Source of the DNA: Sporosarcina limicola
GTDB taxonomy: Bacteria > Bacillota > Bacilli > Bacillales_A > Planococcaceae
Assembly (NCBI RefSeq): GCF_014873855.1
Contig: NZ_JADBEL010000003.1
Coordinates: 62,001 to 126,000 of the forward strand
Length of the DNA: 64,000 nt
Reading direction: 5' to 3'
Shown here: positions 29,444 to 39,334 of the stretch, piece after piece
How the letters are laid out: each line of letters begins with the position of its first letter
How positions within the stretch are numbered: the stretch's first letter is position 1
The notes under the pieces: generated by a model
Seen by the model: only the letters and a program-made list of their open reading frames with translations
The model's database searches: none
Told to the model about the DNA's origin: nothing
Position numbers and translations under genes: made by a program

Positions 29444-30306
29444 TTAGTGCAATCTTATCTTATGAGTTTTTACAAAATGCATTTCTTTCCGGTCTAATCA
29501 TCGGAGTTATTGCACCACTCCTTGGTTTGTTCATTGTGGTGAGGCGGCTTGCGCTCATCGCAGATGCACTAAGCCATGTTGCGCTTGCGGGAATTGCGGG
29601 GAGTCTCTATTTAAGTCAACAATTTCTGTTTTTTGCCACTGTGAATCCAGTCTATTTAGGGATTGCATCAGCTGTTGGAGGGTCTTTGCTAATCGAAAAG
29701 TTACGGGGAGCATACCGTCATTATGAAGAGTTGGCCATTCCAATCATTTTATCGGCCGGAATAGGGCTTGGGGCCATTTTTATTTCATTATCGAAAGGTT
29801 TTGGATCCGATTTAATCGGCTATCTATTCGGTTCAGTTTCAGCGGTTAGCAGACAAGATCTTACGATTGTTATTGTTATCGCCATTATTGTTATCTGTTA
29901 TATTTACTTCTTTAATAAAGAACTTTTCGCACTCTCATTTGATCCGGAGTACGCAAAAGTGTCGGGTATTAATTCACGTTATATACAGATGGGATTCATG
30001 ATTATCACTGCGCTCGTTATCGGGGCGTCGATGCGTATTGTTGGTATTTTGCTTGTATCTTCGCTGATGACGATTCCAGTTGCAGCGGCAATCCAACTTG
30101 CGAAAAGCTTTAAAGGGGCGATGATTTATTCTATCCTTTTTGGTGAGTCTGCTGTCATCATCGGTCTCGTCGCTGCATTTTATATGGATATTGCTCCTGG
30201 GGGAACAATTGTCATTACATCGATTCTCATTCTGCTAGCGGTATTGGGTTGGAAGAAGGTTCAGGGTAATCGTAGTTCATTTGCAGGGAAAGGGGAATTG
30301 GTATGA
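29440..30306 (+). CDS. znuB: Zinc ABC transporter permease
   Basis: ABC-3 family permease of 288 residues with eight or nine predicted transmembrane helices and the family motif ADALSHVALAG near the N-terminus. ATG 29440 follows GGAGGT and overlaps znuC; the stop overlaps the start of zur (ATGA), so all three are tightly coupled. Confidence 0.94.
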   Translation: MISAILSYEFLQNAFLSGLIIGVIAPLLGLFIVVRRLALIADALSHVALAGIAGSLYLSQQFLFFATVNPVYLGIASAVGGSLLIEKLRGAYRHYEELAIPIILSAGIGLGAIFISLSKGFGSDLIGYLFGSVSAVSRQDLTIVIVIAIIVICYIYFFNKELFALSFDPEYAKVSGINSRYIQMGFMIITALVIGASMRIVGILLVSSLMTIPVAAAIQLAKSFKGAMIYSILFGESAVIIGLVAAFYMDIAPGGTIVITSILILLAVLGWKKVQGNRSSFAGKGELV

Positions 30307-30719
30307 ATTTGGATGAAGCTTGGCGTATCCTTCAGGAAAACCAGTTTAAACGCACGAAAAATAGGGAAGCGATTTTACAATTTTTTTCAATTAATGACCG
30401 TTATCTTACGGCTCTCGAAGTGAAAAACTTCATGGAAGATGATAATCCGGGAATTAGTTTCGACACAATTTATAGGAATTTATCGACCTTCGAAGAGCTT
30501 GGTATACTTGAAGAAACAGATTTGAACGGTGAACGACATTTCCGCATGCAATGTAATCTAGGCAAGCATCATCATCATTTCATCTGCACAGCCTGTGGAA
30601 AGACGCGTAGCATTCTACATTGCCCGATGGAGATGATTGCAGTTAATTTACCGGACTATGAGATCGAAGGGCATAAATTTGAAATATATGGGAAATGTCC
30701 AGCGTGTATTCCTATATAA
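30303..30719 (+). CDS. zur: Zinc uptake regulator Zur (Fur family)
   Basis: The 138-residue Fur-family repressor has an N-terminal winged HTH (FKRTKNREAILQFF, SFDTIYRNLSTF) and a C-terminal metal domain with HHHHFICTACGKT and a second CPAC near the end, giving the structural zinc site. Its place at the end of the znu operon and the operator upstream of znuC identify it as Zur rather than Fur or PerR. Confidence 0.93.
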   Translation: MNLDEAWRILQENQFKRTKNREAILQFFSINDRYLTALEVKNFMEDDNPGISFDTIYRNLSTFEELGILEETDLNGERHFRMQCNLGKHHHHFICTACGKTRSILHCPMEMIAVNLPDYEIEGHKFEIYGKCPACIPI

Positions 30720-30765
30720 AAAACACTGTGTGTGACGTTATAAAAAAGTCACACACAGTGTTTTT
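30720..30765. terminator. Bidirectional terminator between zur and yqfW
   Basis: A 17-bp perfect stem with ACACTGTGTGTGAC arms and an 11-nt loop, flanked by A and T runs, lies between convergent genes. The yqfW stop codon touches its edge. Confidence 0.92.
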
Positions 30766-31348
30766 ATTTTATGATTACTTCAGTTGGGAAGAGTTTCTGA
30801 ATACAATGATTCGCTTCCTGCCAATTGTAGACACGGATAACGCCCTCCGGAATAGGATTGCGGTTATAAGGCGTGTCAAACAAAATAACTGGAATGCCAA
30901 GTTCCTCGTGGATATCAACTGCATTGTCATGCTTATCCTCAAAAAACGCATCGACATTAAACTTTTTAGCTGCGTCGATTTTGAAATGACTACCGACAAG
31001 TTCGATATGATCATAGGGAATTTCCTTCTGTTTAAACCAGTCTACTGTCGTGTCATAGACATGATTCCCACGGGCTGAAATATAATACAACTCGAATTGC
31101 GATTTCCAATGGTCCAAAACTTCTTTGGCATGTACTTGGGCAGGGGATGAACTGTAGATATGCGGTTCAGCACCCTTATACCATTCATAAAACACTTTTT
31201 CATCAACAGTGAAGGCCTTTGTTAGCTCGTACTCTTTAATATCATCGAGTGTCAGTTTACTTCCGAAATGCGCATTGATATGTGGCAATAGGGAAGTGGG
31301 GCAGGTCACTGTACCGTCAATGTCGATGCCAAAACGGAGATGTCTCAT
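30764..31348 (-). CDS. yqfW: Putative nucleotidase (HAD superfamily, YqfW-like)
   Basis: The 194-residue product has the HAD motifs: GIDIDGTVT (motif I, nucleophile Asp), ISARG (motif II) and [12 protein letters not shown] (motif IV). It belongs to the 5'(3')-deoxyribonucleotidase-like branch; substrate unknown. It overlaps ispG by 4 nt (ATGA), so it is co-translated with that MEP-pathway gene. Confidence 0.85.
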   Translation of the reverse strand: MRHLRFGIDIDGTVTCPTSLLPHINAHFGSKLTLDDIKEYELTKAFTVDEKVFYEWYKGAEPHIYSSSPAQVHAKEVLDHWKSQFELYYISARGNHVYDTTVDWFKQKEIPYDHIELVGSHFKIDAAKKFNVDAFFEDKHDNAVDIHEELGIPVILFDTPYNRNPIPEGVIRVYNWQEANHCIQKLFPTEVIIK

Positions 31349-32469
31349 TCCGCTTTGCCACCTTGTAAGTGGAGTGCTTCTTGTCTTTGCTTCTCGAAAT
31401 ATTCTTCCGCAAGTTTATCGATTTCCATTTTCAGTTCCTCGACCATTGTTGCTTCAGGTACTTTGCGGACCGTTTTCCCCTTCATAAAGAGCAGACCTTC
31501 ACCACGGGCTCCTGCGATGCCAATGTCTGCTTCACGCGCCTCCCCAGGGCCGTTGACTGCACAACCAAGAACAGCTACCTTCAATGGCGCTTTGATTGTT
31601 GAGATATACTCTTCGATTTCATTGGCAATAGTAATCAGGTCGATTTCGATGCGTCCACAAGTCGGACAAGAGATAAGGGTTGCTGCATTCGATGAAAGAG
31701 CAAAAATCTTCAGCAATTCGCGTGCAACTTTTACTTCCTGAACGGGATCTGCACTTAAGGAAACCCGTAGTGTGTTGCCGATTCCAGCTGACAGAAGTGT
31801 TCCAAGACCGGCTGCACTTTTGATGGATCCTGCGAACAATGTGCCAGATTCTGTGATTCCAAGATGTAACGGATAATCGAAAGCCGCAGCTGCTTTTTTA
31901 TAAGCTTCGACTGCTAGATTCACATCGGATGCTTTCAAAGAGACGATGATGTCATGAAAGTCGAGATCCTCTAATATTTTGATGTGATGAAGGGCACTTT
32001 CTACCATTCCATCCGCAGTTGGATAGCCATATTTTTCAAGAAATTGCTTTTCAAGTGAACCAGCATTGACGCCGATACGAATGGGAATCCCTTTCGCTTT
32101 GGCTGCATTGACGACTGCTTCGACCTTGGCTTGTCTACCAATATTCCCAGGATTGATGCGGATTTTGTCTGCACCTTGTTCAATCGCAATCAAGGCGAGT
32201 TTGTAATCGAAATGGATATCAACTACAAGCGGGATAGTGATACGCTTTTTAATTTCACTGATTGAATAGGCGGCACGTTCGTCCGGACACGCAACACGTA
32301 CAATCTGACAGCCAGCTTCTTCAAGACGTAAAATTTCAGCGACAGTTGCTTCTACGTCATGCGTTTTCGTGGTTGTCATACTTTGGATGAAAAGCTCGTC
32401 ACTTCCACCAATCGTTAAATTTCCAACGCGGACGGGTCTTGTTTGTGATCTGTTTATCATTTCACTCAT
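31345..32469 (-). CDS. ispG: 4-hydroxy-3-methylbut-2-en-1-yl diphosphate synthase
   Basis: IspG (GcpE) performs the penultimate step of the MEP pathway. The 374-residue product has an N-terminal TIM-barrel ([26 protein letters not shown]) and a C-terminal 4Fe-4S domain ([23 protein letters not shown]). TAAGGAGAG precedes the ATG. It is upstream of yqfW in a two-gene operon. Confidence 0.97.
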   Translation of the reverse strand: MSEMINRSQTRPVRVGNLTIGGSDELFIQSMTTTKTHDVEATVAEILRLEEAGCQIVRVACPDERAAYSISEIKKRITIPLVVDIHFDYKLALIAIEQGADKIRINPGNIGRQAKVEAVVNAAKAKGIPIRIGVNAGSLEKQFLEKYGYPTADGMVESALHHIKILEDLDFHDIIVSLKASDVNLAVEAYKKAAAAFDYPLHLGITESGTLFAGSIKSAAGLGTLLSAGIGNTLRVSLSADPVQEVKVARELLKIFALSSNAATLISCPTCGRIEIDLITIANEIEEYISTIKAPLKVAVLGCAVNGPGEAREADIGIAGARGEGLLFMKGKTVRKVPEATMVEELKMEIDKLAEEYFEKQRQEALHLQGGKAE

Positions 32470-32556
32470 TTAATTCTCTCCTTAATGGGCCATAGCCTCA
32501 CTTAACAACTATCTCTATTTTATCAATCATTACGACAAAAAGACAAGGGACAGCCC

Positions 32557-32898
32557 TTATCTATCGGATTCTGTACAATTTTCAGATTGTATTCGAGTAA
32601 GTGGAAGCATAATCTTCTCTCCGCCGATGAGCTGTTGGTTTTGAAGATGTGGATTTAACGAATAGAAGGAAGATAATCGTTCAATAAAATTCGATTCTGA
32701 ATCAGGATAGAGTGCGAATAATGTTTCAATTGTATCGCCATCGACTGTCGTGATAGGGATAGAAGCGGTTTCCTCCGTTTTATCACAGAGCTTTTGTTTT
32801 TTAGTAAAACCTGCAAGTGGAATTGTTCCTTCAGCTAGGTCTAGGCGGATGAAATGGATTGTTATGAATAAAAAGATGGCGAGTAGTAGTATTCTCAT
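32557..32898 (-). CDS. yqfZ: LysM-like exported protein YqfZ
   Basis: The 113-residue product has an N-terminal hydrophobic segment (about residues 3-18) acting as signal or anchor and a C-terminal LysM-like region with VDGDTIETLFALYP and LNPHLQNQQLIGGEKIMLP. LysM binds peptidoglycan, so the protein likely associates with the wall or spore cortex. The position beside ispG matches yqfZ. Ribosome site GGAGGGGG. Confidence 0.78.
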   Translation of the reverse strand: MRILLLAIFLFITIHFIRLDLAEGTIPLAGFTKKQKLCDKTEETASIPITTVDGDTIETLFALYPDSESNFIERLSSFYSLNPHLQNQQLIGGEKIMLPLTRIQSENCTESDR

Positions 32899-32943
32899 GA
32901 AAATTCCCCCCTCCGTTACTATATGTTCGGAAGGAGGAAGTAT

Positions 32944-33447
32944 TCATTGAGGTGCTTTCGGGTAATACTTTACAGCTGTTGCAATATATATAAGATGGAT
33001 AATCGATGTTGAAATCGTGCTGTAGCCATTCATTGAATGAGAAAAGTCGAGTACAATTGTTAGTAGGATTGGTACGGTTATTGCAATTGCCGCCGTCCTC
33101 CACATATGTCGGAATTCCCCACGTCTTTTCAGTATTTTCAATAATAGCAATCCAACAGCAGCGAAAATACTGATGCGAATAAAGATATAAAAAGTGCTAA
33201 TGACAAGCTGGAGTAGGAAAGCAACTGGATAAATAATCCAACCGATTATTTTGCTGTATTCTATTAGCTCAGGAGAAGCCTCGAACAATACCACCTCACC
33301 TGTAACATAGCGGATGAATGAAATGATTGTAAATAATGACACGAATAAGAAGACGTACCGAAATACCTTCCCAATCGGTAACAATCGAAATGCCGCAAGT
33401 TTTTTTGGTTCATAGACAGCTGCTTTAACAAGTTGGTGGAACTTCAC
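32944..33447 (-). CDS. yqgB: DUF1189 membrane protein YqgB-like
   Basis: This 167-residue protein has about four transmembrane helices (near residues 27-45, 68-95, 97-107 and 120-155) and matches the DUF1189 family. The start is GTG with AGGAGG 7 nt upstream. Function unknown. It is divergent from the Na/Pi cotransporter gene across a 200-bp region with PhoP-type repeats, so it could be Pho-regulated as well. Confidence 0.75.
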   Translation of the reverse strand: MKFHQLVKAAVYEPKKLAAFRLLPIGKVFRYVFLFVSLFTIISFIRYVTGEVVLFEASPELIEYSKIIGWIIYPVAFLLQLVISTFYIFIRISIFAAVGLLLLKILKRRGEFRHMWRTAAIAITVPILLTIVLDFSHSMNGYSTISTSIIHLIYIATAVKYYPKAPQ

Positions 33448-33521
33448 TGCGATACCTCCTTCATCTATCCATAGTCTATCATTCCCTGTAGAAAAAATGT
33501 TTGAATCTATTTTCGACAGAA

Positions 33522-33560
33522 TGATGACATTTTGTTAACGAATTGTTAAGGGAATGTAAA
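33522..33560. promoter_or_regulatory. PhoP-type operator: four repeats at 11-bp period
   Basis: TGATGA (33522), TGTTAA (33533), TGTTAA (33544) and TGTAAA (33555) recur exactly every 11 bp. On the minus strand they read TTTACA, TTAACA, TTAACA, TCATCA, the PhoP box consensus TT(A/T/C)ACA with 5-nt gaps. The array lies about 50-90 bp upstream of the predicted start of the phosphate transporter gene. Confidence 0.75.
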
Positions 33561-33576
33561 GATTTGCTTACTTCTA

Positions 33577-33606
33577 TTTACAATGGGTTGCTTTTATTAA
33601 CATAAT
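33577..33606 (+). promoter_or_regulatory. Promoter of the Na/Pi cotransporter gene
   Basis: TTTACA (33577-33582), 18 nt, CATAAT (33601-33606). It is moderately good and placed correctly downstream of the PhoP-type repeats. Confidence 0.5.
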
Positions 33607-33648
33607 GAGATGTTATACATATAAAGTTTGATGGAGGTTGACTGTTTA

Positions 33649-35280
33649 ATGGAAGTGGACTGGCAGGAAATGCTTTTTCAGTTTCTTGGCGGACTCGGCA
33701 TTTTCTTGTTCGCAATTAAGTATATGGGTGACGGCCTCCAAAAATCTGCTGGGGACCGACTTCGCACAATCCTCGATCGATTCACGACGAACCCTTTCAT
33801 GGGTGTACTCGTTGGAATCGTCGTCACGGTGTTGATACAGTCGAGTTCAGGAACAACCGTGATTACTGTTGGACTTGTAAGTGCTGGCTTTATGACGCTC
33901 CGCCAGGCGATTGGAGTCATCATGGGGGCAAACATTGGAACAACCGTGACAGCATTCATCATTGGGCTTGATGTTGGTGCATATGCATTACCAATCATGG
34001 CGTTCGGTGCATTCCTCATCTTTTTTGTTAAAAGAAGTCAGGTTAGGAATTTTGGTGAAGTTGTTTTTGGCTTTGGAGGTCTTTTCCTTGGACTCGAATT
34101 AATGAGCGAGGGAATGAAACCACTTCGGACGCTTGAAAGTTTCACCGATTTGACTATTTCAATGAGCGACCAACCTTTGCTCGGAGTCGTGGTCGGGACG
34201 GTTTTTACATTGGTCGTACAAAGTTCCAGTGCGACAGTTGGAATTTTGCAAGGATTATACTCGGAAAACCTTATCAATCTTCAAGCTTCTTTACCGATAC
34301 TTTTTGGAGATAATATCGGAACAACGATTACGGCTGTCCTCGCTTCTATTGGAGCCTCAGTTGCAGCGAAACGTGCTGCTGCGGCACATGTTCTCTTTAA
34401 CGTAGTTGGGACGATTGCCTTCATGTTGCTGTTAGTACCTTTCACCGCCTATGTAGAATGGCTATCAGGTATATTATTACTTGAAAGTAAAATGCAAATC
34501 GCATTTGCACACGGGTCATTTAACGTGGCGAATACGGTTCTTCAGTTTCCATTGATTGGCACATGGGCATATTTAGTAACGAAGCTCATTCCGGGTGAAG
34601 ATGTAACGATTGAATATAAGCCGAAACACTTAGACAGGCACTTCATAGATCAGTCACCATCTGTTGCAATTGGACAGGCTAAAGAAGAAATTATTAGAAT
34701 GGGTGAATTTAGTGTTCAAGGTCTTCAACAATCCTTTGAGTATTTGAAAACAGGAAATAAAAAACATGCTGAGACAGCGTATCAGATAGAAGATGCGATT
34801 AATAACTTGGACCGAAAAATAACGGATTATCTTGTTGAAATATCATCTGTTAGTATTTCATCTCTTGAGTCAAGCCGTCATATGATGCTCATGGATTCGG
34901 TTAGGGATATTGAACGAATTGGGGATCATTTTGAAAACATTGTGGAATTGATTGATGTTCGGGATGTTAATCGTGTGAAATTGACTTCGGATGCCATGCA
35001 GGATTTAACGGAAATGTTCACATTAACAATTGAAACAGTTCAAAAAGCTATTGAATCGCTTAATTTGAACGATGTTGAATTAGCTCGAACAGTCGCTGAA
35101 AAGGAAGATTTAATCGATAAAATGGAACGGAAATTCAGGAAAAAACATATTATCCGTCTTAATGAAGGTGCCTGTACTGCACAAGCTGGAATGGTGTTTG
35201 TTGATATCGTTTCAAACTTAGAGCGGGTTGGTGACCATGCAGTGAATATCGCTGAGGCAATTCTAGGTAATAGAATGTAA
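33649..35280 (+). CDS. Na+/phosphate cotransporter with PhoU-like domain
   Basis: The 543-residue product is a PNaS-family transporter: two inverted repeats each carrying a QSSS motif (residues 64-67 and 191-194), eight or so transmembrane helices, then a cytosolic helical PhoU-like domain from about residue 340. Such fusions import phosphate and may signal sufficiency. It resembles B. subtilis YqeW. ATG 33649 follows GGAGG. B. subtilis has the pst operon nearby (after pbpA); here pst is absent from the region and this gene carries PhoP-type sites. Confidence 0.9.
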   Translation: MEVDWQEMLFQFLGGLGIFLFAIKYMGDGLQKSAGDRLRTILDRFTTNPFMGVLVGIVVTVLIQSSSGTTVITVGLVSAGFMTLRQAIGVIMGANIGTTVTAFIIGLDVGAYALPIMAFGAFLIFFVKRSQVRNFGEVVFGFGGLFLGLELMSEGMKPLRTLESFTDLTISMSDQPLLGVVVGTVFTLVVQSSSATVGILQGLYSENLINLQASLPILFGDNIGTTITAVLASIGASVAAKRAAAAHVLFNVVGTIAFMLLLVPFTAYVEWLSGILLLESKMQIAFAHGSFNVANTVLQFPLIGTWAYLVTKLIPGEDVTIEYKPKHLDRHFIDQSPSVAIGQAKEEIIRMGEFSVQGLQQSFEYLKTGNKKHAETAYQIEDAINNLDRKITDYLVEISSVSISSLESSRHMMLMDSVRDIERIGDHFENIVELIDVRDVNRVKLTSDAMQDLTEMFTLTIETVQKAIESLNLNDVELARTVAEKEDLIDKMERKFRKKHIIRLNEGACTAQAGMVFVDIVSNLERVGDHAVNIAEAILGNRM

Positions 35281-35303
35281 AATAGAAGTGGGGGAAAGCT
35301 ACT

Positions 35304-35786
35304 GTGGAAGTTGTCAGTTGGATTGTCGTAAGCGTCATGTTCCTTATTGCATTTGCAGGATTGGTCTATCCGATTATACCTTCTGCACTTTTCATTGTAG
35401 GAGGCTTTCTCCTTTATGGTTTCATTAACACATTTGACAATATGACCCTCTTGTTCTGGGGCATCCAAATACTATTTGTTATCTTGTTATTTGCTGCGGA
35501 TACGCTATCCAATCTTATCGGTGTGAAAAAGTTTGGCGGTTCGAAAGCGGGAATGTGGGGAAGTACGATTGGTCTTCTCATTGGCCCGTTTGTCATCCCA
35601 GTAGCAGGTATTTTAATTGGGCCATTTTTAGGCGCAGTCATCGCAGAATTTGCTTTTTCGAAATCAGGACTGAAGCAGGCGTTTAAGACGGGAATTGGTT
35701 CTCTTGTCGGTTTTTTGACGTCAGTCGTAACAAAAGGCTTCGTTTTAATCGTTATGATTTCTGTGTTTATCTTCTTCGTCAAATAA
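35304..35786 (+). CDS. yqgC: DUF456 membrane protein YqgC
   Basis: The 160-residue product has four to five transmembrane helices and two glycine-rich loops (GGSKAGMWGSTIGLLIGPF and AGILIGPFLGAVIAEF) typical of DUF456. Start is GTG with GTGGGGG upstream. It lies directly before sodA as in B. subtilis. Function unknown. Confidence 0.85.
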   Translation: MEVVSWIVVSVMFLIAFAGLVYPIIPSALFIVGGFLLYGFINTFDNMTLLFWGIQILFVILLFAADTLSNLIGVKKFGGSKAGMWGSTIGLLIGPFVIPVAGILIGPFLGAVIAEFAFSKSGLKQAFKTGIGSLVGFLTSVVTKGFVLIVMISVFIFFVK

Positions 35787-35810
35787 ACTACCGAAATTAG
35801 TCCGTTTTAT

Positions 35811-35837
35811 TTGAACGTTTTTCAGCATTTTGATAAT
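35811..35837 (+). promoter_or_regulatory. Possible promoter of sodA
   Basis: TTGAAC (35811-35816) and GATAAT (35832-35837) are spaced 15 nt, slightly short for sigma-A. No other good promoter is seen before sodA. Confidence 0.35.
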
Positions 35838-35893
35838 GTTGAGTATGTACCAGATTTATCAATTTACCGAAACCCTCAAGGAGGAATGGAAAA

Positions 35894-36496
35894 ATGGCTT
35901 ACCAATTACCAGAACTACCTTATGCATACGATGCATTAGAACCACATTTCGACAAAGAGACGATGAACATCCATCACACGAAACACCATAACGCGTATAT
36001 CACTAACGTGAACAACGCACTAGAAGGAAATGAAGAACTTCTAAGCAAGTCTGTTGAAGACCTAATTTCTAATCTTGATGCTGTACCTGAAGATAAACGT
36101 ACTGCTGTCCGAAACAATGCTGGAGGACATGCGAATCATTCACTTTTCTGGACGTTGCTTTCACCGAATGGTGGCGGTCAACCATCAGGTTCGCTAGCTG
36201 AAGCGATCGATAAGAAATTTGGCAGCTTTGATGCGTTCAAAGAAGAATTTGCAAAAGCAGGCGCAACACGTTTCGGTTCAGGTTGGGCTTGGTTAGTTTT
36301 GAATAATGGGGAACTTGAAGTCACTTCGACTCCAAACCAAGATTCACCGCTAATGGATGGTAAAACACCACTTCTTGGACTTGACGTTTGGGAACATGCT
36401 TATTACTTAAACTATCAAAACCGTCGTCCAGACTATATTGCCGCATTCTGGAATGTAGTTAACTGGAATGAAGTTGCAAAACGTTACGGTAAATAA
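35894..36496 (+). CDS. sodA: Superoxide dismutase, Mn/Fe type
   Basis: SodA dismutates superoxide. The 200-residue product has the metal ligands in [16 protein letters not shown] and the signature DVWEHAYY. Features around [10 protein letters not shown] and the length favour the manganese form, but metal choice is not certain from sequence. A CAAGGAGG site precedes the ATG. It is a single-gene unit with its own terminator. Confidence 0.97.
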   Translation: MAYQLPELPYAYDALEPHFDKETMNIHHTKHHNAYITNVNNALEGNEELLSKSVEDLISNLDAVPEDKRTAVRNNAGGHANHSLFWTLLSPNGGGQPSGSLAEAIDKKFGSFDAFKEEFAKAGATRFGSGWAWLVLNNGELEVTSTPNQDSPLMDGKTPLLGLDVWEHAYYLNYQNRRPDYIAAFWNVVNWNEVAKRYGK

Positions 36497-36520
36497 TTTT
36501 CTATCTAGTTTTAAAGGAAC

Positions 36521-36562
36521 AAAGCACACATCTTGTTCGTCAAGATATGTGCTTTTTCTTTT
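36521..36562 (+). terminator. Terminator after sodA
   Basis: AAAGCACACATCTTG pairs with CAAGATATGTGCTTT (one mismatch) around a short loop, followed by a T-rich run. Confidence 0.9.
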
Positions 36563-36567
36563 TGGGA

Positions 36568-36576
36568 TGGTATAAT
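36568..36576 (+). promoter_or_regulatory. Extended -10 promoter of pbpA
   Basis: TGGTATAAT (TGn plus a perfect TATAAT) lies just after the sodA terminator and 32 nt before the pbpA start. No good -35 is visible, as is usual for extended -10 promoters. Confidence 0.55.
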
Positions 36577-36608
36577 GCAGCATGAACAAAAGAACAAGGG
36601 GGCTCATT

Positions 36609-38795
36609 ATGAAAAAGCAGGTGCGTAAGGCAGATCAGGCTAAAATACGCCAAAGGAAACATATCGCATTCCGCATGAATTTCCTGTTTTTCTCGATCTT
36701 CATCCTATTTTCATTGCTTATTCTTCGACTAGGTTATTTACAAATTGTCAAAGGGGAAGACTATACTCGATTATTGGAGCAGAAGGAAGAAAAAGCTGTT
36801 AACACAAATGTAGCAAGAGGACGTATATTTGACCGTACGGGTAGATTACTTGTTGGCAATGATCCGAAGAATGCCATTACATATACGAAAACGTTGTCAA
36901 CAACCTCGCAAGAAATGCTTGACACAGCTAGGGAACTTGCAAAGATGATTGACCAGAATACGAAACGCATCACACTTGCAGACAAAAGGGATTTTTGGAT
37001 ATTGTTGAATTCTGAAAAAGCGATAGCGAAGGTTTCTAAAAAAGAAGAGGCGGCGATTAGAAAAGATAACTCGCTTGCTGAAAAAGACGTCCAGCGCGAA
37101 CTCAACCGATTAACACGTGAACGCATTACGGAAGACGAACGGAATTCATTTACAAAAGAAGAGCTTGAAGTACTAGCGATTTACCGAGAAATGATGTCAG
37201 GGTATGCCGATTCCCCTCAAATCATCAAAAATGAAGATGTAACAGATGAAGAATTCGCGGCAGTTTCCGAGCATTTAATGGAGCCATTGATGACCGGGGT
37301 TGATACGACGACAGACTGGGAACGTGTAAAAATGTCGGAGAGTACAATTCTAGGTTCGACGACAAGCCCTATCCAAGGAATACCTGATAGTCATTTGAAT
37401 TATTATTTAGCAAGGGACTATTCAAGAAATGATCGGGTTGGAAGAAGTTACATTGAACAATATTATGAAGAGTTGCTAAAAGGACAGAAAACAATCGTGA
37501 AAAATGTTAGAGATCGTAGTGGTCGAATCGTCGAAACTAAGACAGTAAGAGAAGGTGAACCCGGTAAAGATTTGATGTTGTCGATTGATAGTGAACTCCA
37601 AGAGGGACTGGAAGATCTTGTATCGGCTAAGCTTCTTAAACTAAAGGCGGGTCCTAATTCGAAGTTATTAGATCGCGCATTTCTTGTGATGTTAGATCCG
37701 AATACCGGAGAGGTTCTATCTTTGGTAGGGAAGAAAATTGTGAAAAATGAGGAAACCGGTAAAAATGAGATAAGGGATTTTACTTTCGGTACATTCAGTA
37801 CGGCATACGAAGTCGGATCAGTAATTAAACCTGCGACCTTATTGGCGGGATATCAATATGGCGCGGCACGGATTAACGAAACAAAAATTGATGAACCGCT
37901 TATTGTCGGGAACGTACCTAAAAGCTCACTTTTTAACCAGTATGGGCGCGTAGCGGTTAATGATATCGAAGCAATCGGTCGCTCGTCTAACGTTTACATG
38001 TTTAAAATCGCGATGGAAATCGCAAACTATTCATACGTGAGAAATGGTAGATTAAGAATTGATTTTGGAGCTTTTGATAAGTTACGTGATAGTTATGCCT
38101 CTTTTGGTCTTGGGACAAAAACAGGCATAGACCTGCCGGGAGAAGTGACAGGTATGTCAACAGAACCGAATCGAAAAGAGCCAGGGAAACTATTAGACTT
38201 GGCAATCGGGCAATTTGACACTTACACTCCTCTTCAAATAGCACAATTTGTTGCGACAATTGCAAATGGGGGATACCGGATTGCCCCTAAAATGTTGAAA
38301 CAAATCCATGAACCGTCATCTGATGGGAAGACATTTGGCCCGCTCATTCAGGAGAATGAAACCACAGTATTGAACAGAATTAATAATACCGATGAGGAAA
38401 TTGAGCAAGTGAAACGAGGAATGCATTATACGTACTACGATCCGAGAGGCACAGGGAGAGCGGATAGAAAAGGTCTATTTGATGGGGCTTCCTACGACGC
38501 TGCCGGGAAAACAGGAACAGCCCAATCCGGTTATTATGAAGGGGACGACCGAAGTCTATGGGGAACAAAAACAATCACCGTCACACATGTAGGGTTCGCA
38601 CCTTATAAAAATCCGGAGATTGCCTTTGCGGTGATTGTACCGCATGTTTCAACCCAGTATAAAAATCCCCCTCATCCAAATAATGAACTTGCAAGATCTG
38701 CCGCGGATTTATATTTCGAATTAAAGGGGAAAAGACTTAAAAATGAAAAGGCTTCCGCCTCACCCTTACCAATAAAACCGGCACATAAAAAATAG
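36609..38795 (+). CDS. pbpA: Class B penicillin-binding protein 2 (transpeptidase)
   Basis: This high-molecular-weight class B PBP cross-links peptidoglycan during elongation. The 728-residue product has an N-terminal membrane anchor (about residues 23-42), a dimerisation/pedestal domain and the transpeptidase domain with SVIK (active Ser404), SSN and KTGTA. ATG 36609 has AGGGGG at 6 nt; an in-frame ATG at 36582 has no site. The position after sodA matches B. subtilis pbpA (YqgF). Confidence 0.94.
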   Translation: MKKQVRKADQAKIRQRKHIAFRMNFLFFSIFILFSLLILRLGYLQIVKGEDYTRLLEQKEEKAVNTNVARGRIFDRTGRLLVGNDPKNAITYTKTLSTTSQEMLDTARELAKMIDQNTKRITLADKRDFWILLNSEKAIAKVSKKEEAAIRKDNSLAEKDVQRELNRLTRERITEDERNSFTKEELEVLAIYREMMSGYADSPQIIKNEDVTDEEFAAVSEHLMEPLMTGVDTTTDWERVKMSESTILGSTTSPIQGIPDSHLNYYLARDYSRNDRVGRSYIEQYYEELLKGQKTIVKNVRDRSGRIVETKTVREGEPGKDLMLSIDSELQEGLEDLVSAKLLKLKAGPNSKLLDRAFLVMLDPNTGEVLSLVGKKIVKNEETGKNEIRDFTFGTFSTAYEVGSVIKPATLLAGYQYGAARINETKIDEPLIVGNVPKSSLFNQYGRVAVNDIEAIGRSSNVYMFKIAMEIANYSYVRNGRLRIDFGAFDKLRDSYASFGLGTKTGIDLPGEVTGMSTEPNRKEPGKLLDLAIGQFDTYTPLQIAQFVATIANGGYRIAPKMLKQIHEPSSDGKTFGPLIQENETTVLNRINNTDEEIEQVKRGMHYTYYDPRGTGRADRKGLFDGASYDAAGKTGTAQSGYYEGDDRSLWGTKTITVTHVGFAPYKNPEIAFAVIVPHVSTQYKNPPHPNNELARSAADLYFELKGKRLKNEKASASPLPIKPAHKK

Positions 38796-38801
38796 GCGGA
38801 A

Positions 38802-38854
38802 AATAAAACACATCACCAATACGACGATTGTCGCATTGGTGATGTGTTTTATTT
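38802..38854. terminator. Bidirectional terminator after pbpA
   Basis: AAAACACATCACCAAT and ATTGGTGATGTGTTTT form a 16-bp perfect stem with a 14-nt loop between convergent genes. Confidence 0.9.
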
Positions 38855-39334
38855 TATTGTTGTAATCATTTTAGCGATTTTTTGGAAGTCCATAGAGGAA
38901 TCCAATTCGTATTCTCCAATTTGGATTTTTCCTGAAAGATTATTATCAGTAAGAAACGCATTAAATTTGTCAGCATTCTTGACAATACCTAACTTTTCCA
39001 ATGTAGCGGAGACGACAGTTGAATTTGAACCAGGTTTAATCTTTACTGTGGTTTTAATGACTTTGGATGAATTGTTAACCGTTTTGTCATTTTTTGATTC
39101 GTCGTTGTGCGTATTTTTTTCAATTTCAGGAATACTTACTTTTACCGATGTTGCTGTCTGGGCAATTGCCAATTCCTCGTTTGTTCTGGAAAGTTTTCCA
39201 CGAAGGTTTTTTACTTCGTCTTGCATTTGTCGAATTTCTGCATCTGAAACACTCTTTCCGGAGTTAGTAAAGTAGAGGATACTACCTGCAAGGATGCAAC
39301 CAATTCCAGCTGCGCGTAATAACTCTCGTATCAT
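38849..39334 (-). CDS. Small anchored protein with MltG-like C-terminal segment
   Basis: The 161-residue product has an N-terminal transmembrane helix (about residues 7-23), a coiled coil (DAEIRQMQDEVKNLRGKLSRTNEEL), a low-complexity linker and a C-terminal segment. That segment (VSATLEKLGIVKNADKFNAFL ... IQIGEYELDSSMDFQKIAKMI) resembles the small domain of YceG/MltG lytic transglycosylases, but the catalytic domain is absent. It may be a regulator or sensor of wall synthesis, fitting its place beside pbpA (inference). Overlaps the upstream gene by 4 nt. Confidence 0.7.
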   Translation of the reverse strand: MIRELLRAAGIGCILAGSILYFTNSGKSVSDAEIRQMQDEVKNLRGKLSRTNEELAIAQTATSVKVSIPEIEKNTHNDESKNDKTVNNSSKVIKTTVKIKPGSNSTVVSATLEKLGIVKNADKFNAFLTDNNLSGKIQIGEYELDSSMDFQKIAKMITTIK

